The notes below the pieces were generated by a model. That model was not told the origin of the DNA, searched no databases, and saw nothing but the letters and a program-made list of their open reading frames with translations. This document shows, piece after piece, positions 17,106 through 25,959 of a DNA stretch of 64,000 nt; the first letter of the stretch is position 1; every line of letters begins with the position of its first letter. The stretch covers positions 496,001 through 560,000 of the forward strand of contig NC_013037.1 in assembly GCF_000023125.1 (NCBI RefSeq), given 5' to 3'. Source of the DNA: Dyadobacter fermentans DSM 18053. GTDB lineage: Bacteria; Bacteroidota; Bacteroidia; Cytophagales; Spirosomataceae. The translations under genes and the position numbers were made by a program.

Positions 17106-17813
17106 ATGCATTTATTTTACCAGCCTGACCCTCACATTTTTGAACTCGACGAGGAGGAAGCAAGGCACAGTTCGAAGGTTTTAAGGCTTGGCTCGGGTGA
17201 TATTATCCAGGTCACCAATGGGAAAGGCCTGCTTCAAAAATGCCGGCTCAACATCCAGGGACGAAGGGTAGGATATGAGGTGATCGAATCGAAAACTGCC
17301 GAGCGCAGGCCATTTGCCGTTCATATGGCGATCGCGCCCACGCGCAAAGCCGAGCGGAACGAATGGATGGTGGAAAAAATGACGGAAATAGGCGTGGAGC
17401 GCATTGATTTCGTGGTGACCGAGCACACCAATCCCGAAACGCTCAACCGCGTTGTGAACCTCACCCGCCTGAACCGCATCGCGGCGGCGGCTATGAAACA
17501 ATCGCAGCAATTTTATATGCCGGTCATTACAGTAAATAACAAGTACGAGCCGTTTATTAAAAATGCGGGCGACGAGGTGCGACTCATCGCCTACGTGCCC
17601 GAACAAAATACGGTGGAACACGTTTTTAGTAAAATAAAAAAAGGCGCCGACACCACATTGCTCATCGGCCCCGAAGGCGATTTCAGCCCGAAGGAAGTGG
17701 AGCTGGCCCTGCAAGCCGGTTTTCAAACCGTATCACTAGGCCCAACCCGCCTCCGCACCGAAACCGCCGCCGTAGCAGGCTGCCACGCGGTGAATTTGGC
17801 GCAGGTTTTGTAA
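17106..17813 (+). CDS. rsmE: 16S rRNA (uracil1498-N3)-methyltransferase
   Basis: 235 residues, the normal RsmE length. It has an N-terminal PUA-like domain (HLFYQ, then a conserved EEEARHSSKVLRLG) and a SPOUT methyltransferase domain whose knot holds LLIGPEGDFSPKEVELA and LGPTRLRTETAA. It methylates N3 of U1498 in 16S rRNA using S-adenosylmethionine. The TAA stop is the first codon of the octamer repeat array that fills the gap to the next gene. Confidence 0.95.
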   Translation: MHLFYQPDPHIFELDEEEARHSSKVLRLGSGDIIQVTNGKGLLQKCRLNIQGRRVGYEVIESKTAERRPFAVHMAIAPTRKAERNEWMVEKMTEIGVERIDFVVTEHTNPETLNRVVNLTRLNRIAAAAMKQSQQFYMPVITVNNKYEPFIKNAGDEVRLIAYVPEQNTVEHVFSKIKKGADTTLLIGPEGDFSPKEVELALQAGFQTVSLGPTRLRTETAAVAGCHAVNLAQVL

Positions 17814-17909
17814 TGAGTGAATGAGCCGCCGTGGGACGGGGAATGAGTGAATGAGTGAATGGGTGAATGAGTGAATGAGTGAATGACTGAATGACTGAAT
17901 GATTGAATA
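17811..17909 (+). repeat. left arm of inverted octamer repeat array
   Basis: Tandem 8-bp units of the form GAATGAGT run from 17841 to 17904 (eight units; variants GAATGGGT, GAATGACT, GAATGATT) plus a partial unit. An earlier copy at 17811-17825 is interrupted by a short GC-rich stretch. The rsmE stop codon lies within the first copy. Confidence 0.9.
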
Positions 17910-17964
17910 GGTCAGAATCTGTACGTCTCTTACTTACGTTGGTAAAAACCCATGTACTCAGTCG

Positions 17965-18072
17965 AAATTCATCATTCGGTCATTCAATCACTCGAAATTC
18001 ATCATTCAATCATTCAATCATTGAAAATTCACTCATTCACTCATTCACACATTCACTCATTCACTCATTAAC
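17965..18072 (-). repeat. right arm of inverted octamer repeat array
   Basis: Units such as ATTCACTC, ATTCAATC and ATTCATC, the reverse complement of the left-arm unit, run up to the base before the ATG at 18073. The last five units (18027-18066) are almost perfect. Together the arms can form a long imperfect hairpin of about 260 bases that would include the ribosome binding region of the next gene. Confidence 0.9.
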
Positions 18073-18735
18073 ATGAACGCCCGACTCGTCGTTATCGCTT
18101 TATTACTCTGTGCCTCGATTGTATCGTCGTTTGGGCAGTCGTCGCTCAAAATCGCCAAGCTGAAATACGGCGGGGGCGGGGACTGGTATGCCAACAAGAC
18201 GTCGCTGCCGAACCTGATCAAGTTCTGTAACGCGGAGTTGAAAATGAACCTCAATCCCGTGGAGGATGTGGTGGAAGTGGGCAGCCCGGATATTTTCTCT
18301 TACCCGTTCGTGCACATGACCGGCCACGGCAATGTGGTTTTCAGCGATGCCGAAGCCCAGAATTTGCGGAATTACCTGCTTTCGGGCGGCTTTTTACATG
18401 TGGACGACAACTACGGCCTCGACCAGTTTATTCGCCGGGAAATGAAGAAGGTCTTTCCAGAACTATCGTTCGTCGAGCTGCCGTACGATCATCAGATTTA
18501 CAATATGAAGTACAAGTTTCCCGACGGTCTGCCGAAGGTCCACGAGCATGACGGCAAGCAGCCGCAGGGCTTCGGGCTGATCTGGCAGGGACGGCTGGTG
18601 TGCTATTACAGCTTCGAAACCGACCTCGGGAATGGCTGGGAAGACCAGAGCGTGTACAACGACCCCGAAGAAATGCGCCGGAAAGCCTTGCAAATGGGCG
18701 CGAACCTGCTCAGTTACGCGTTCATGATCGAGTAG
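18073..18735 (+). CDS. DUF4159-like exported protein
   Basis: 220 residues with a signal peptide (cleavage near SSFGQ). The body contains LKYGGGGDWYAN, HMTGHGNVVFSD, and LSGGFLHVDDNYG, which match my memory of DUF4159 domains, related to the glutamine-amidotransferase-like flavodoxin fold without an obvious catalytic Cys. The function is unknown. Its translation initiation region lies inside the right arm of the octamer array, so expression may depend on that structure. It is followed by a promoter and a desaturase gene. Confidence 0.8.
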   Translation: MNARLVVIALLLCASIVSSFGQSSLKIAKLKYGGGGDWYANKTSLPNLIKFCNAELKMNLNPVEDVVEVGSPDIFSYPFVHMTGHGNVVFSDAEAQNLRNYLLSGGFLHVDDNYGLDQFIRREMKKVFPELSFVELPYDHQIYNMKYKFPDGLPKVHEHDGKQPQGFGLIWQGRLVCYYSFETDLGNGWEDQSVYNDPEEMRRKALQMGANLLSYAFMIE

Positions 18736-18795
18736 CGCAGGGGCGGCCTAATGGCGCTGAGGGTTATGGCTTTATTCCAAATTTAGTTTGGGAAA

Positions 18796-18828
18796 TTTCG
18801 GTTTTCTAACCTCTGGCACTTACTTTTG
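18796..18828 (+). promoter_or_regulatory. promoter for desaturase gene
   Basis: TTTC at 18796-18799 and a perfect TAnnTTTG box, TACTTTTG, at 18821-18828, spaced 21 bp, 35 bp before the desaturase ATG. Confidence 0.6.
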
Positions 18829-18863
18829 TACAAAGTTCAGCATTTTAAATATTACACCGTTCC

Positions 18864-19610
18864 ATGTATATAGTTCTCATTGTATTTGTTGTACATTGGT
18901 ATTTGTCACTATTCTGTCAAACCTTCTTCCTGCATCGCTATTCTGCTCATAAAATGTTCATAATGAGCAAGCCCTGGGAACGGTTCTTCTATTTGCTAAC
19001 CTACGTTTCACAAGGTTCGTCGTACCTGAGCCCCCGTGCCTACGCGATCCTGCACCGCATGCACCATGCTTTCAGCGATACCGATAAAGACCCGCATTCT
19101 CCGCACCACACAAAGAATGTTTTTACGATGATGTGGGAGACTAAAAACATTTACAATGCCGTACTGAACCGCAAGCGTGCCATCGAAAACCGTTTCGAAC
19201 GTAATTATCCGGAATGGAGACTGATCGAGAAATTGGGTGATTCATGGATTTCAAGAGCTGGCTGGGGCATTTTGTACATCGTATTTTACGTGCTGGCCTA
19301 TATTTACCTGGATATGCACTGGGCATTCTTCTTCCTGTTGCCGATCCACTTCCTGATGGGCCCGATCCACGGAGCGATCGTAAACTGGAGCGGACACAAA
19401 TATGGCTACCAGAACTTCGATAACGACGATAAATCTAAAAACTCCCTGATCTTCGATTTCCTGATGATGGGCGAGCTTTTCCAGAACAACCACCACAAAC
19501 GTCCGAATTCCATCAATTTCGGCTCAAGATGGTTCGAAATCGACCCGACTTACCCGGTAATCAAGGTGCTGAACAAGTTGAAGATTATTGAAATTCGAAA
19601 GAAGCACTAG
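18864..19610 (+). CDS. acyl-CoA / fatty acid desaturase
   Basis: 248 residues. The three histidine boxes of membrane di-iron desaturases are present: HRYSAH (24-29), HRMHH (66-70) and NNHHK near residue 210. About four hydrophobic segments flank them. It should introduce a cis double bond in acyl chains, using oxygen and an electron donor not encoded nearby, and so adjust membrane fluidity. It has its own promoter and terminator, so it is monocistronic. Confidence 0.9.
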   Translation: MYIVLIVFVVHWYLSLFCQTFFLHRYSAHKMFIMSKPWERFFYLLTYVSQGSSYLSPRAYAILHRMHHAFSDTDKDPHSPHHTKNVFTMMWETKNIYNAVLNRKRAIENRFERNYPEWRLIEKLGDSWISRAGWGILYIVFYVLAYIYLDMHWAFFFLLPIHFLMGPIHGAIVNWSGHKYGYQNFDNDDKSKNSLIFDFLMMGELFQNNHHKRPNSINFGSRWFEIDPTYPVIKVLNKLKIIEIRKKH

Positions 19611-19628
19611 TGTACTGAGATGATATTG

Positions 19629-19662
19629 AAAGCCCCTTGTCCATCGGACGAGGGGCTTTTTT
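19629..19662 (+). terminator. terminator after desaturase
   Basis: A GC-rich stem 19632-19642 / 19646-19656 with loop ATC and a T tract, starting 19 bp after the stop. Confidence 0.85.
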
Positions 19663-19692
19663 GATTACCCGTAAACGTTTTGAACCAACAGC

Positions 19693-19727
19693 AAAAAAAT
19701 TGGCAGACGTGAGAGACGCCTGCCAAT
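19693..19727 (-). terminator. terminator of the cinA-histidine kinase operon
   Basis: Read on the minus strand: a 12-bp stem (19716-19727 with 19699-19710), a CTCTC loop, then seven T residues. It lies about 127 bp beyond the kinase stop; the space between holds no gene I can support. Confidence 0.8.
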
Positions 19728-19854
19728 CTGCTTATTAACACCACAAAAAATGAAATCCTTTGAAATGCAACTTGCGGGTTGAGTTCCTCGCTGTCGACAT
19801 TACAAATAAGATCAACAATACTTAGAAAGGCGTTAATAAAAAGTTAGAATTTGC

Positions 19855-21237
19855 TTAAAGGCGCAAAAAATTTAATCGGAACGTGGTGCCCTTAGGAACG
19901 TTGGATTGAATGTTCACACTGCCATTGTGCAGCTTCACAATGCGCTCTACCAGCGAGAGGCCGATGCCGTAACCTTTGATGTTTGCCGTGTTGTCGCTGC
20001 GGTAGAAAGGTTGAAAAACCAAGCTCTTGTCTTTCTCCGGAATGCCTTTACCATGATCCGAAAACGATAGGCCGAGCTGCGCACGCGACGGGTGCAGGCA
20101 AACACTCACGGCATTGTCGTCGGAGAACTTGCAGGCGTTGTCCATCAGGTTCAGAAACGCGGTTTTCAGCAGGGTGGAGTTGCCGGTTATTTCCAGCCAG
20201 GTGTCGTCCTCGGGGAGCTCGTCGAAGTTGAGCTGGATGTTGTAGACGGGGTTCGCTTGCGCGAGCGTCATGCGGCAGTCGAGCAGCAGGTCGTCGACGC
20301 GGATGACTTCCGTGAGCAGGTCACGCTGATCTTCGCTCACTTTGGCGAGTTCAAGCAAGGTATTCGAGAGCTGCCCGAGTTCCTGAATGTCTTCCAGCAC
20401 CGAGCGGATCGTCATTTGGTATTCGTACGGGTTCCGCTCTTTCAGCATGCTCACTTCCAGCTGCGATTTGATCTTCGTGAGCGGGTTTTTAAGCTCGTGG
20501 GAAACATTCGCGACAAAGATTTTCTGCATTTGAAAAGCCGTTTCAATGCGGTCGAGCAGCTTGTTGAATGTCACAGTTAATCGACCGATCTCGTCTTTCT
20601 GGTTCGGCACATTCAGCCGCGTATCGAGCTTTTGGGGTAAAATGCCTTCCACGGCATTCATTACCTTCGAAATAGGCCGCAATGCGCGCTTGGAGAAGAT
20701 CCACCCCACAATCGCCACCACGAACGTCACAATCAGGTAGAGGACCGTCAGCAGCGTTTTCAGGTTCGAGAGGTTGGCCTGGCCGTACAAGTCCTTCGCA
20801 CCAAGCATTACCACGGCTCTATTAAAGGGATATTTGTAATAAAGGCCTACCACTTTGTAATCACCATCGTCGTAGCGAATCTGTCCTGCCTTGCGGATCT
20901 CATCGAGCCAGTAGTTGGACACGTGCAGCGCCTTGAATTGCGGGGTGGTGGAGTTGCTGTAAATGAGGCGGTTTTTTTCGTCGAAAATGAAGATATTCTC
21001 GTCGTAAATGAGGTCGCGGTTGGTTTCGTCGAGTGCTTTGAGGACTTCGGCATTGATGAGCGGCACCTGCACTTTCAGCAAAAGCTCCGCCTGCGACTTG
21101 GCCTTCGAGCGGAGGCGGTCGTAAAAATCCTCCGTTACATTATAATAGGTAAAAAAATAGACGGCCAGAAAGGTGACCAGCAAAATACCGCTTACCAGCA
21201 GGGAAAACTGAACCGTAAGTCGGGTACGTATTTGCAT
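19855..21237 (-). CDS. sensor histidine kinase (HAMP, HisKA, HATPase)
   Basis: 460 residues: a first membrane helix at 10-30, a ~130-residue periplasmic sensor region, a second helix at ~160-180, HAMP ~182-235, the phospho-acceptor His247 in VSHELKNPLTKIKSQ, then N box NLMDNACKFS, G1 box SDHGKGIP and G2 GYGIGLS. It phosphorylates the response regulator encoded 3 bp upstream. It is the last gene of a tightly packed operon. The sensed signal is unknown; the order matches CusS/QseC-like systems. Confidence 0.92.
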   Translation of the reverse strand: MQIRTRLTVQFSLLVSGILLVTFLAVYFFTYYNVTEDFYDRLRSKAKSQAELLLKVQVPLINAEVLKALDETNRDLIYDENIFIFDEKNRLIYSNSTTPQFKALHVSNYWLDEIRKAGQIRYDDGDYKVVGLYYKYPFNRAVVMLGAKDLYGQANLSNLKTLLTVLYLIVTFVVAIVGWIFSKRALRPISKVMNAVEGILPQKLDTRLNVPNQKDEIGRLTVTFNKLLDRIETAFQMQKIFVANVSHELKNPLTKIKSQLEVSMLKERNPYEYQMTIRSVLEDIQELGQLSNTLLELAKVSEDQRDLLTEVIRVDDLLLDCRMTLAQANPVYNIQLNFDELPEDDTWLEITGNSTLLKTAFLNLMDNACKFSDDNAVSVCLHPSRAQLGLSFSDHGKGIPEKDKSLVFQPFYRSDNTANIKGYGIGLSLVERIVKLHNGSVNIQSNVPKGTTFRLNFLRL

Positions 21238-21240
21238 AGT

Positions 21241-21918
21241 TTATTCCACTTTGAGCACATAGCCCATCCCGAATTGCGTGTGGATGAGCTTTACCGGGTA
21301 ATCCTTGTCAATCTTCTTGCGAAGGTAATTTACATATACTTCAATTACATTGGTGCCGGTGTCGAATCCAATGTCCCAGACCTGCTCCGCTATCTCGACC
21401 TTCGAAATAACGCGCCCCTGGTTGCGGATGAGATACACCAGCAAATTGAATTCGCGCGCCGTCAGATTAATCTTGTTCCCCGATCGATAAACAGTTTTCG
21501 CATCGAGCGAAACTTCCAGGTCGGCAAAGCGCAATACCTGGGCGGTGTGCGAAACCGTGGTGCCGCGCTTCGTGAGTGCGCGTACGCGTGCGAGAAGTTC
21601 TTTGAATTCGAATGGTTTGACCAGGTAATCGTCCGCGCCTGCGTCGAGGCCCGTCACCTTATCGTCCGTCGTGCCAAGGGCTGTCAGCATCAGGATCGGC
21701 GTTTCGTCGCCCCAGCTGCGGATCTCCCGGCAAAGTTCGATCCCGTTAATGCCCGGGATGATGATGTCGCTGATAATGAGTTGGTAAACATTGCCTCGTG
21801 CCAATTGTTTACCGATCAACCCGTCGTAAGCAATGTCCACTTCATAGCCGTTCTCTTCCAGCCCTTGCCGTATCGACTGCAATGTTTTTGGTTCGTCCTC
21901 GATCAGTAACAGTTTCAT
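21241..21918 (-). CDS. OmpR/PhoB-family response regulator
   Basis: 225 residues: a receiver domain with acidic pocket Glu7-Asp8, phospho-acceptor Asp51 (IISDIIIPGING) and a switch Lys in LVKPFEF, then a winged-helix DNA-binding domain ending IHTQFGMGYVLKVE. It pairs with the histidine kinase 3 bp downstream. Its start codon overlaps the stop of the nucleotidase gene by 4 bp (ATGA), so translation is probably coupled. Confidence 0.94.
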   Translation of the reverse strand: MKLLLIEDEPKTLQSIRQGLEENGYEVDIAYDGLIGKQLARGNVYQLIISDIIIPGINGIELCREIRSWGDETPILMLTALGTTDDKVTGLDAGADDYLVKPFEFKELLARVRALTKRGTTVSHTAQVLRFADLEVSLDAKTVYRSGNKINLTAREFNLLVYLIRNQGRVISKVEIAEQVWDIGFDTGTNVIEVYVNYLRKKIDKDYPVKLIHTQFGMGYVLKVE

Positions 21919-22448
21919 ACGCTGTGCAAAAATAGTTCCGACACTTCCTTCCAGCTCGAAACGCGCTGATAGGCCGTTTCGCGAAGATTATGCGGGGATG
22001 AAAAAAGAATGCCTTTGCCTTTGAACGCCGCCAGATTGCGCACGTGGTCGTCGATCAGGTAATCGGACTGGATAATGCTTTTATACCCACAGAAAACTAC
22101 ATTCGTCCACGGGATAAATGGGAAATGCTTTTTCAACCAGTCGAACTTATCGCGGAAGGAGTTAGGGAATTCCATGCACGCGGTGGCCACAAACAGTTCG
22201 TAATATTTGGAAAGCTTGTGAACCGTCTCCACGGCGTCGTCCTTCACTTTGATATCCGCGAAAAAACCGGGTGAGTCCATGATCTTGTGCAGCTTCGAAA
22301 GCTGTTTCGGATGCAGCAGTTCCCGCAAGCCCTTTGTCTGGAAATCCGGTCTGTTCAATGTGGTCGAAAAGTCGGCGAGAACAATGTCGACGAGCTTTTC
22401 GTGGGTGTTCGCCAGCACATCGTCCATGTCCAGGGTCAATCTCAGCAT
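21915..22448 (-). CDS. 5'(3')-deoxyribonucleotidase-like HAD phosphatase
   Basis: 177 residues of the HAD superfamily: motif I DMDDVLANT (Asp7 nucleophile, Asp9), a motif II Thr in FVATAC, and motif III/IV in LIDDHVRNL. This matches the NT5C-type 5' nucleotidase group, which removes phosphate from (deoxy)nucleoside monophosphates. Its start shares one base with the E2 stop (TGATG) and its stop overlaps the regulator start. Why a nucleotidase sits between an acyltransferase and a two-component system is unclear. Confidence 0.85.
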   Translation of the reverse strand: MLRLTLDMDDVLANTHEKLVDIVLADFSTTLNRPDFQTKGLRELLHPKQLSKLHKIMDSPGFFADIKVKDDAVETVHKLSKYYELFVATACMEFPNSFRDKFDWLKKHFPFIPWTNVVFCGYKSIIQSDYLIDDHVRNLAAFKGKGILFSSPHNLRETAYQRVSSWKEVSELFLHSV

Positions 22449-23755
22449 CAGATAATGGTTCGGCTAATGTCGAAGTTTTCGAGGTAATCGTTTACGCGTT
22501 TCAGGAACAGGCCACCCAGCGAGCCATCTACCACCCGGTGGTCGTACGAATGCGAGACAAACATCATGCTGCGGATGCCGATCAGGTCGCCCTGCGGCGT
22601 TTCTATCACCGCCGGTTTTTTCTTTATCGCACCGAATGCCATGATCGCCACCTGCGGTTGTACGATAATCGGCGTGCCCATGAGGTTGGAAAATGCGCCG
22701 ATGTTCGAAACGGTGTAGGTGCCCCCGGCGAGGTCGTCGGCTTTCAGGCGGTTTTCGCGGGCACGCTTGGCGAGGTCGTTCACTTTGCGGGCGAGGCCGG
22801 GCAGGTCGTAACGGTCGGCATTGTGGATTACCGGCACAATCAGGTTACCGTCCGGCAATGCTACGGCCATTCCTATATTAATGTCTTTCTTTTTGATAAT
22901 CTTGTCGCCTTCCACCGAAATGTTGATCAGCGGGTAATCTTGAATGGCTTTGGCAACGGCCTCGATCAGGATCGGCGTGAATGTAATACTGTCGCCGGTT
23001 TTTTTCCGGTATTCGGCCTTCACATGCTCCCGCCAGCCTACCACGGGCGTCATGTCGGTTTCGATGAATGATGTTACGTGCGCCGAAATGCGTTTCGAAT
23101 CGACCATCCGCTGCGAGATCATTTTCCGCATACGGTCCATTTCGATGATTTCGTTGCTGCCGTTCAGCGAAGTCGCCGGAACAGCGGCCGGCGTAACGTT
23201 CACACCTTTTTTGCGGCGATGTTCGACATAGGATAAAATATCGTCCTTCGTCACCCGGTTTTCGAGGCCGCTTCCTTTAATGACTTTCAGTTCATCCACC
23301 GGGATATGCTCCTCGCGCGCAATGCTGAGCACGAGCGGCGAGTAAAACGAATTTACTTCGCCATGGGCCGGGGCATATTCATAAGCAGGCTCGGCGGTGC
23401 GCGTCACGGCCGTTTGAAAATCCTTTTCGAGCAATGCGGCCGTTTCTGCAACGTCCGCCTCTTCTTCCACGGCCGCCAGCGGGGGCGTTTCGGTTTCGAG
23501 GGCCACCACATCGTCGGCTACCTCTATTTGTGCTACCGCGCTACCGATCGGCACCACGTCGTTCACTTCCACAAGCCATTTCACGAGCGTGCCGTCGTAG
23601 GGGCATGGGACTTCGGTATCTACTTTATCGGTTGCCACTTCCAGAATGGAATCATCGATACGCACCTTCGCCCCTGTTTCTACAAGCAGGTGAAGCACGG
23701 TGCATTCCATGATGCTTTCCCCCATCGGAGGCATTACCATTTCAATTACTTTCAT
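22448..23755 (-). CDS. 2-oxo acid dehydrogenase E2 (dihydrolipoamide acyltransferase)
   Basis: 435 residues: a lipoyl domain (1-75, lipoyl-Lys44 in ATDKVDTE), a flexible linker, a peripheral-subunit-binding domain (~130-175, PLVLSIAREEHI), and a catalytic domain with SYDHRVVDG near the C-terminus. E2 passes acyl groups from lipoate to CoA. No E1 or E3 gene is in the neighbourhood, so the substrate (pyruvate, branched-chain or 2-oxoglutarate) is not settled; the lipoyl domain opening MPPMGESIMEC resembles branched-chain types. It lies 63 bp after cinA. Confidence 0.93.
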   Translation of the reverse strand: MKVIEMVMPPMGESIMECTVLHLLVETGAKVRIDDSILEVATDKVDTEVPCPYDGTLVKWLVEVNDVVPIGSAVAQIEVADDVVALETETPPLAAVEEEADVAETAALLEKDFQTAVTRTAEPAYEYAPAHGEVNSFYSPLVLSIAREEHIPVDELKVIKGSGLENRVTKDDILSYVEHRRKKGVNVTPAAVPATSLNGSNEIIEMDRMRKMISQRMVDSKRISAHVTSFIETDMTPVVGWREHVKAEYRKKTGDSITFTPILIEAVAKAIQDYPLINISVEGDKIIKKKDINIGMAVALPDGNLIVPVIHNADRYDLPGLARKVNDLAKRARENRLKADDLAGGTYTVSNIGAFSNLMGTPIIVQPQVAIMAFGAIKKKPAVIETPQGDLIGIRSMMFVSHSYDHRVVDGSLGGLFLKRVNDYLENFDISRTII

Positions 23756-23818
23756 ATTCCTGTTTTTTCGAAGGTAAGGAAAACATGCTTTTGTTGCCTT
23801 ACCCGTTCTGATCTTCGT

Positions 23819-25090
23819 TCAGCCTTTTACCGCGAGTGTAGCTTTCAAAATGCTTTTTCTCAAAAGGTTAAGGGCATAAGAGCAGGTTAGTTCGATATTG
23901 ATTTTTCTGTTGTTCCTTAAAGTCAGCAGCTGTGTAAATGTCTCCTCGGGCGTTGCGCAGGCGATCCACACGGTGCCTACCGGCTTTTCGGGCGTGCCGC
24001 CGTCGGGGCCGGCGATGCCCGTGGTGGAGATGGCAAAAGTGGTGTTGAGCACGCGGCGTGCGCCTTCCGCCATTTCGCGGGCCGTTTGTTCGCTCACCGC
24101 GCCGAATGCTTCGAGGGTTGCCGGCGAAACGCCCAGCACGCTCATTTTAACGGCGTTGCTGTAACTCACCACCGAGCCTTCGTAGTAGCGCGAGGAGCCG
24201 GAAACGCTCGTGATCTGGTTGGCTACATAGCCGCCCGTGCAGCTTTCGGCGGTGCCTACGGTGGCATTGTTCTGCATAAGCAAAGTGCCGATAATCGTTT
24301 CCAGTTCGTCCGAATCGAAGCCGAAAACATATTCTTCGATCAGCGGCAGCACCAAGGCGACCTGCGCATTTAATTCACTGTCGAGCACAGCCTGGTCCGT
24401 GCCGGTGCCGGTGAGCCTGAGCTTCACCTGCCCGAAATGCGGCAGATAGGCCAGTTTGATATGTTCCGGCAGGGCATCTTCCCAGGCGGCGATTTTTTCC
24501 GCCAGAAACGATTCGCCGATCCCGATCGTGCGGATTTGTTTATGCTGGATAATATGGGTCGAAAACCGTGCTTTCAGCCTCGGCAGGATCTCGAACTCCA
24601 TCAGGTTTTTCATTTCAAACGGCACGCCGGGCAGCGATACGTAAATCACCCCGTCCTTCTCGAACCACATGCCCGGGGCCGTGCCCCACAGGTTGGGAAT
24701 GTAGGTACAGTTTTTGGGGAGCGCTGCCTGCTGGATGTTCAGCTCGGTCATGGTGCGGCCGCGTTTTGCGAAAAACTCCGTAACAAGCGCCAGTGCCTCC
24801 TGGTTGATTTCCAGCTCTGTGCCGAAGTATTCGCAGAAGGTGTGTTTCGTAATGTCGTCACGCGTGGGGCCGAGGCCGCCGGTGACGATCACGACGTTCA
24901 CCCGCTCGCTGGCCTGTTTGAACGCGTCCAGAATGTCCTGCCTTTGGTCACCGACCGATGTTTTGCGTACCGGACGGATGCCGATATCAGTCAGTTGGGT
25001 GCCAATCCATTGGGTGTTCGTATCGACGATCTGACCGAAAAGGATCTCGTCACCGATGGTGATTATTTCAGCTCTGGCAGAGGAAATCAT
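23819..25090 (-). CDS. cinA: CinA-like protein (nicotinamide-nucleotide amidase domain)
   Basis: 423 residues, the full two-domain form. Residues 1-170 form the MoCF-biosynthesis-like domain (IGDEILFGQIVDTN, IVTGGLGPTRDDIT); residues ~260-415 form the PncC-type amidase domain (GTAESCTGGYVANQIT, ISTTGIAGPDGGTPEKPVGTVW). The family recycles pyridine nucleotide by-products. It is the first gene of a five-gene run with E2, nucleotidase, regulator and kinase. Confidence 0.92.
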   Translation of the reverse strand: MISSARAEIITIGDEILFGQIVDTNTQWIGTQLTDIGIRPVRKTSVGDQRQDILDAFKQASERVNVVIVTGGLGPTRDDITKHTFCEYFGTELEINQEALALVTEFFAKRGRTMTELNIQQAALPKNCTYIPNLWGTAPGMWFEKDGVIYVSLPGVPFEMKNLMEFEILPRLKARFSTHIIQHKQIRTIGIGESFLAEKIAAWEDALPEHIKLAYLPHFGQVKLRLTGTGTDQAVLDSELNAQVALVLPLIEEYVFGFDSDELETIIGTLLMQNNATVGTAESCTGGYVANQITSVSGSSRYYEGSVVSYSNAVKMSVLGVSPATLEAFGAVSEQTAREMAEGARRVLNTTFAISTTGIAGPDGGTPEKPVGTVWIACATPEETFTQLLTLRNNRKINIELTCSYALNLLRKSILKATLAVKG

Positions 25091-25156
25091 AGGTTCGAAA
25101 CAGGTTAAAAGGGACCGTTATTTTTCCAAAAATAAGTAAAATTAATCGTTATTGAG

Positions 25157-25164
25157 TACGTTTG
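25157..25164 (+). promoter_or_regulatory. -7 box before DUF4197-like gene
   Basis: TACGTTTG matches TAnnTTTG fully and lies 33 bp before the ATG at 25198. No good TTTG is seen at the expected distance upstream. Confidence 0.45.
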
Positions 25165-25197
25165 AACCGTAGTGAAATATTAACAAACTCTATTGTA

Positions 25198-25923
25198 ATG
25201 AAATACAAAATCCTTTCGTTTACGCTGTTTTGGCTCGTTTTGGCACACACTTCCCAGGCACAGTTCAATCTGGGCAAAGTCCTCGAGAAAGTGGGCGGCA
25301 AAAGCGGTGGACTCAGTGAAAATGAGATCGTTCAGGGCCTGAAAGAGGCGTTGAACGTGGGCATCAGCAACGGTTCCGATTCCGCCTCGAAGGTGGACGG
25401 GTTCTTCAAAAACGAACTGATCAAGATCGCGGTGCCGCCCGAAGCGCAGAAAGTGGCCGAAACACTCCGCAAAATGGGGCTTGGCGAGCAGGTCGATAAA
25501 TTTACATTATCCCTCAACCGCGCGGCGGAAGATGCGGCCAAGAAGTCCAAACCGATCTTTTTTAAAGCCATCACGTCCATGACCGTGCCCGACGCACTCA
25601 GTATTCTCAAAGGCCAGGACGACGCTGCTACCCAGTATCTGAAAAAAAGCACGAACGATGAGCTCTTCAAGGCATTCTTTCCCGTGGTAGACAGCACGTT
25701 GAATCTCAACAAGGCGACGCAATATTATGGTGATATTGTGAATACTTACAACCAGCTGCCCCTCGTCAAAAAGGTTAATCCCAATTTGAAAGAATACGCC
25801 ACGCAAAAAACCATCGACGGCCTGTACTTGCTCATTGCGCAGGAGGAAAAGAAAATCCGGGAGAATCCGGGCGCGCGGGTGACCGATTTGCTCAAAAAAG
25901 TGTTTAGCCAGGTAGGTAAGTGA
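25198..25923 (+). CDS. exported DUF4197-like protein
   Basis: 241 residues from ATG 25198; an upstream TTG at 25162 would put 12 residues before a clear signal peptide (MKYKILSFTLFWLVLAHTSQA). The helical body with SENEIVQGLKEALNVGI and a FKAITSMTVPDALSILKG core matches what I recall of DUF4197. The function is unknown; it is presumably periplasmic. It is divergent from cinA and upstream of gldC, which has its own promoter box. Confidence 0.82.
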   Translation: MKYKILSFTLFWLVLAHTSQAQFNLGKVLEKVGGKSGGLSENEIVQGLKEALNVGISNGSDSASKVDGFFKNELIKIAVPPEAQKVAETLRKMGLGEQVDKFTLSLNRAAEDAAKKSKPIFFKAITSMTVPDALSILKGQDDAATQYLKKSTNDELFKAFFPVVDSTLNLNKATQYYGDIVNTYNQLPLVKKVNPNLKEYATQKTIDGLYLLIAQEEKKIRENPGARVTDLLKKVFSQVGK

Positions 25924-25931
25924 GTTTTCCT

Positions 25932-25939
25932 TACTTTTG
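25932..25939 (+). promoter_or_regulatory. -7 box before gldC
   Basis: TACTTTTG is a perfect TAnnTTTG match, 20 bp before the gldC start codon. The upstream TTTG element is not obvious at normal spacing. Confidence 0.45.
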
Positions 25940-25959
25940 TAAAAATTAACACCTCAATA

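Noticed and set aside
17811..18072. CRISPR array
   Set aside because: Units are 8 bp in uninterrupted tandem with no spacers, in two opposite orientations, and there are no cas genes.
20923..21909. 328-codon plus-strand frame
   Set aside because: Antisense to the kinase and response regulator genes, which have full domain sets.
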